Below are positions 62,969-64,000 of a DNA stretch of 64,000 bases, piece after piece. Numbering within the stretch: position 1 is the stretch's first letter; the number at the start of each line of letters is the position of its first letter. Under the pieces are notes generated by a model that saw only the letters and a program-made list of their open reading frames with translations, did not search any database and had not been told where the DNA came from. The position numbers and the translations under genes were made by a program. Origin of the DNA: Flavobacterium fluviatile (GTDB lineage Bacteria; Bacteroidota; Bacteroidia; Flavobacteriales; Flavobacteriaceae); the NCBI RefSeq assembly GCF_010645065.1, contig NZ_JAADZW010000001.1:682001-746000 (forward strand). The letters run 5' to 3'.

Positions 62969-64000
62969 TTAATGCAGTATTCCTAAATCCAGTTTATCAG
63001 TTCCTTTGCGTTTTAGGGGTGAGTCCTCTAATAACTTATAGGTTTCTCCATCAAAAAGCGGTTTAAGATCCCAAAGGTTTTGAATATTGTACTTTTCATC
63101 ACCAGTAACCTTAATTTTATCTGCCTCATAGAAATCATTATTTAGAATATTAACCAGAGGCTCTCCTACTACTAAATGCAAGTTTATTGGTTTGGTTTTA
63201 TTGAAAATATTGTTTTCAATAGTAATAACCTGAGCGCCATACAATGAGATGGCTGCTTGATATTTATTTCTGCCTCCAAAACCAACATTGTCCAAAACAT
63301 TATGGTTTATTTCTACAAAAGGGCCAAAAGTGCTTTCGTCTGTTCCACCCCTATATATTCTTAGAGCAGTGCCTTGCAGATCTTTCAGAATATTGTTTTT
63401 CATTATGAAATGCTCTACATTATAAGCTCCAATATCATCAGTTTCCGTATCTAATGCGGCAATATGACCTGTAATATTGTTGAATTTTGAATTTTGAATA
63501 CTAATTGTATCAGCAAATGTTCCCTTAGCTACTCTTAGTACATCAAAGGAGTGATTCACAACCATATTTTCAAAATCACATTTGTCAATAAATAATTTAT
63601 AATTTTCAATCATCGCATTTTTGCTCGTGCTTATTACTGCATTTGCAGCATAATCCGGTGCGCTTGCTCCATCAAATTTTAAATTTTCTAATGATAGACT
63701 TCCTCCATTTTGAATTTCGAAAGCCGTCATTCTTTCAAACAAAATAGTTGCTTTTGCATTTGCTGAAGTTTTAAACGTCAACGGATGTTTTACAGCTACA
63801 ACTTTTGTCAATAGATAATTACCTCCGGATTCCAGCTCTATGATATCGCCGGGGTTAGAATTTTCAGAAGCCTCAAATAAGGTATTGATACCCGGTTTTG
63901 CAACAATTATTTTTCCAGAATTTAAAACAATGGTTTTATCAGCTTTAGAATACCAGGTAGTTCCCGTGTTTTCTTTAGTGGCAATATTGGGACTGATTTC
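62969..64000 (-). CDS. C-terminal part of a PL6-type alginate lyase (runs off the edge)
   Basis: The reading frame is open to the window edge at 64000 and the 5' end is missing; the Met at 63811 is internal. The visible 343 residues match the second half of the PL6 lyase at 35945: ATILFERMTAFEIQNGG with ATIVFKGQKNTAAFIMH, TFADTISIQNSKFNNI with AFADTISIDKTIIKNC, and YRGGTDEST with YRGGYDEST. It is a beta-helix domain. The catalytic Lys/Arg lie outside the window, so activity is inferred from the paralogue. Confidence 0.8.
   Translation of the reverse strand, partial: EISPNIATKENTGTTWYSKADKTIVLNSGKIIVAKPGINTLFEASENSNPGDIIELESGGNYLLTKVVAVKHPLTFKTSANAKATILFERMTAFEIQNGGSLSLENLKFDGASAPDYAANAVISTSKNAMIENYKLFIDKCDFENMVVNHSFDVLRVAKGTFADTISIQNSKFNNITGHIAALDTETDDIGAYNVEHFIMKNNILKDLQGTALRIYRGGTDESTFGPFVEINHNVLDNVGFGGRNKYQAAISLYGAQVITIENNIFNKTKPINLHLVVGEPLVNILNNDFYEADKIKVTGDEKYNIQNLWDLKPLFDGETYKLLEDSPLKRKGTDKLDLGILH

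Overview
The window is AT-rich chromosomal DNA from a Bacteroidota bacterium, most likely a Flavobacterium or close relative. The evidence is the SusC/SusD pairs, the type IX secretion C-terminal sorting tails, the Bacteroidota -7 promoter element TAnnTTTG before many genes, Flavobacterium-style intergenic repeats and flavobacterial house-keeping proteins. I saw no rRNA, tRNA or CRISPR array.

Region 1 (1-12 kb) is mostly ordinary chromosome. It starts with a small-protein envelope/stress cassette (DUF4142-like lipoprotein, outer-membrane barrel, tiny membrane protein, YtxH, holin-like protein). Then come prfA, secreted and membrane proteins, topB (topoisomerase III), a DUF6265-like lipoprotein, a frameshifted membrane protein gene and an MFS transporter. 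Dispersed intergenic repeats lie between them.

Region 2 (12-24 kb) looks like a ferric-siderophore uptake cluster. It has three TonB-dependent receptors, an AraC-type regulator divergent from one of them, a PepSY membrane protein, a Fes/IroE-like esterase and a DUF4198 protein. A 21-bp direct repeat between the AraC gene and the receptor is a likely regulator site. Region 3 (24-31 kb) holds a HIT protein, a membrane-anchored MutS-like ATPase, a universal stress protein, a T9SS cargo protein, mnmE and a frameshifted zinc-finger/HTH gene just beyond mnmE.

Region 4 (31-64 kb) is a large alginate-utilisation locus, running off the right edge. It encodes two PL7 alginate lyases (one a lipoprotein with an F5/8-type binding domain), a complete PL6 lyase and the C-terminal part of a second, two SusC/SusD pairs, two hexuronate-type MFS transporters, two SDR oxidoreductases, KdgK and KdgA, plus three FadR-type GntR paralogues. 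Extra enzymes are a 2,5-dioxovalerate dehydrogenase, a Tat-exported TIM-barrel isomerase-like protein, an RraA-like aldolase and a FucU/RbsD mutarotase. No KdgF cupin is seen. The model is: lyases cut alginate outside and in the periplasm, SusCD imports oligomers, MFS imports unsaturated uronate, SDR reduces DEH to KDG, KdgK phosphorylates it, KdgA splits KDPG to pyruvate and glyceraldehyde-3-phosphate.

The most striking signal is regulatory. Six intergenic sites in this locus carry two tandem TTGG-N4-CCAA-type palindromes always spaced 13 bp, usually starting right at or just after a -7 promoter element. They resemble FadR/UxuR operators and probably define the regulon of the GntR paralogues. 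Embedded in the locus, between a decayed IS4-type transposase and a susC gene, is an RsbQ-like hydrolase next to a PAS histidine kinase, a variant of the RsbQ-RsbP stress module with a kinase in place of the phosphatase.
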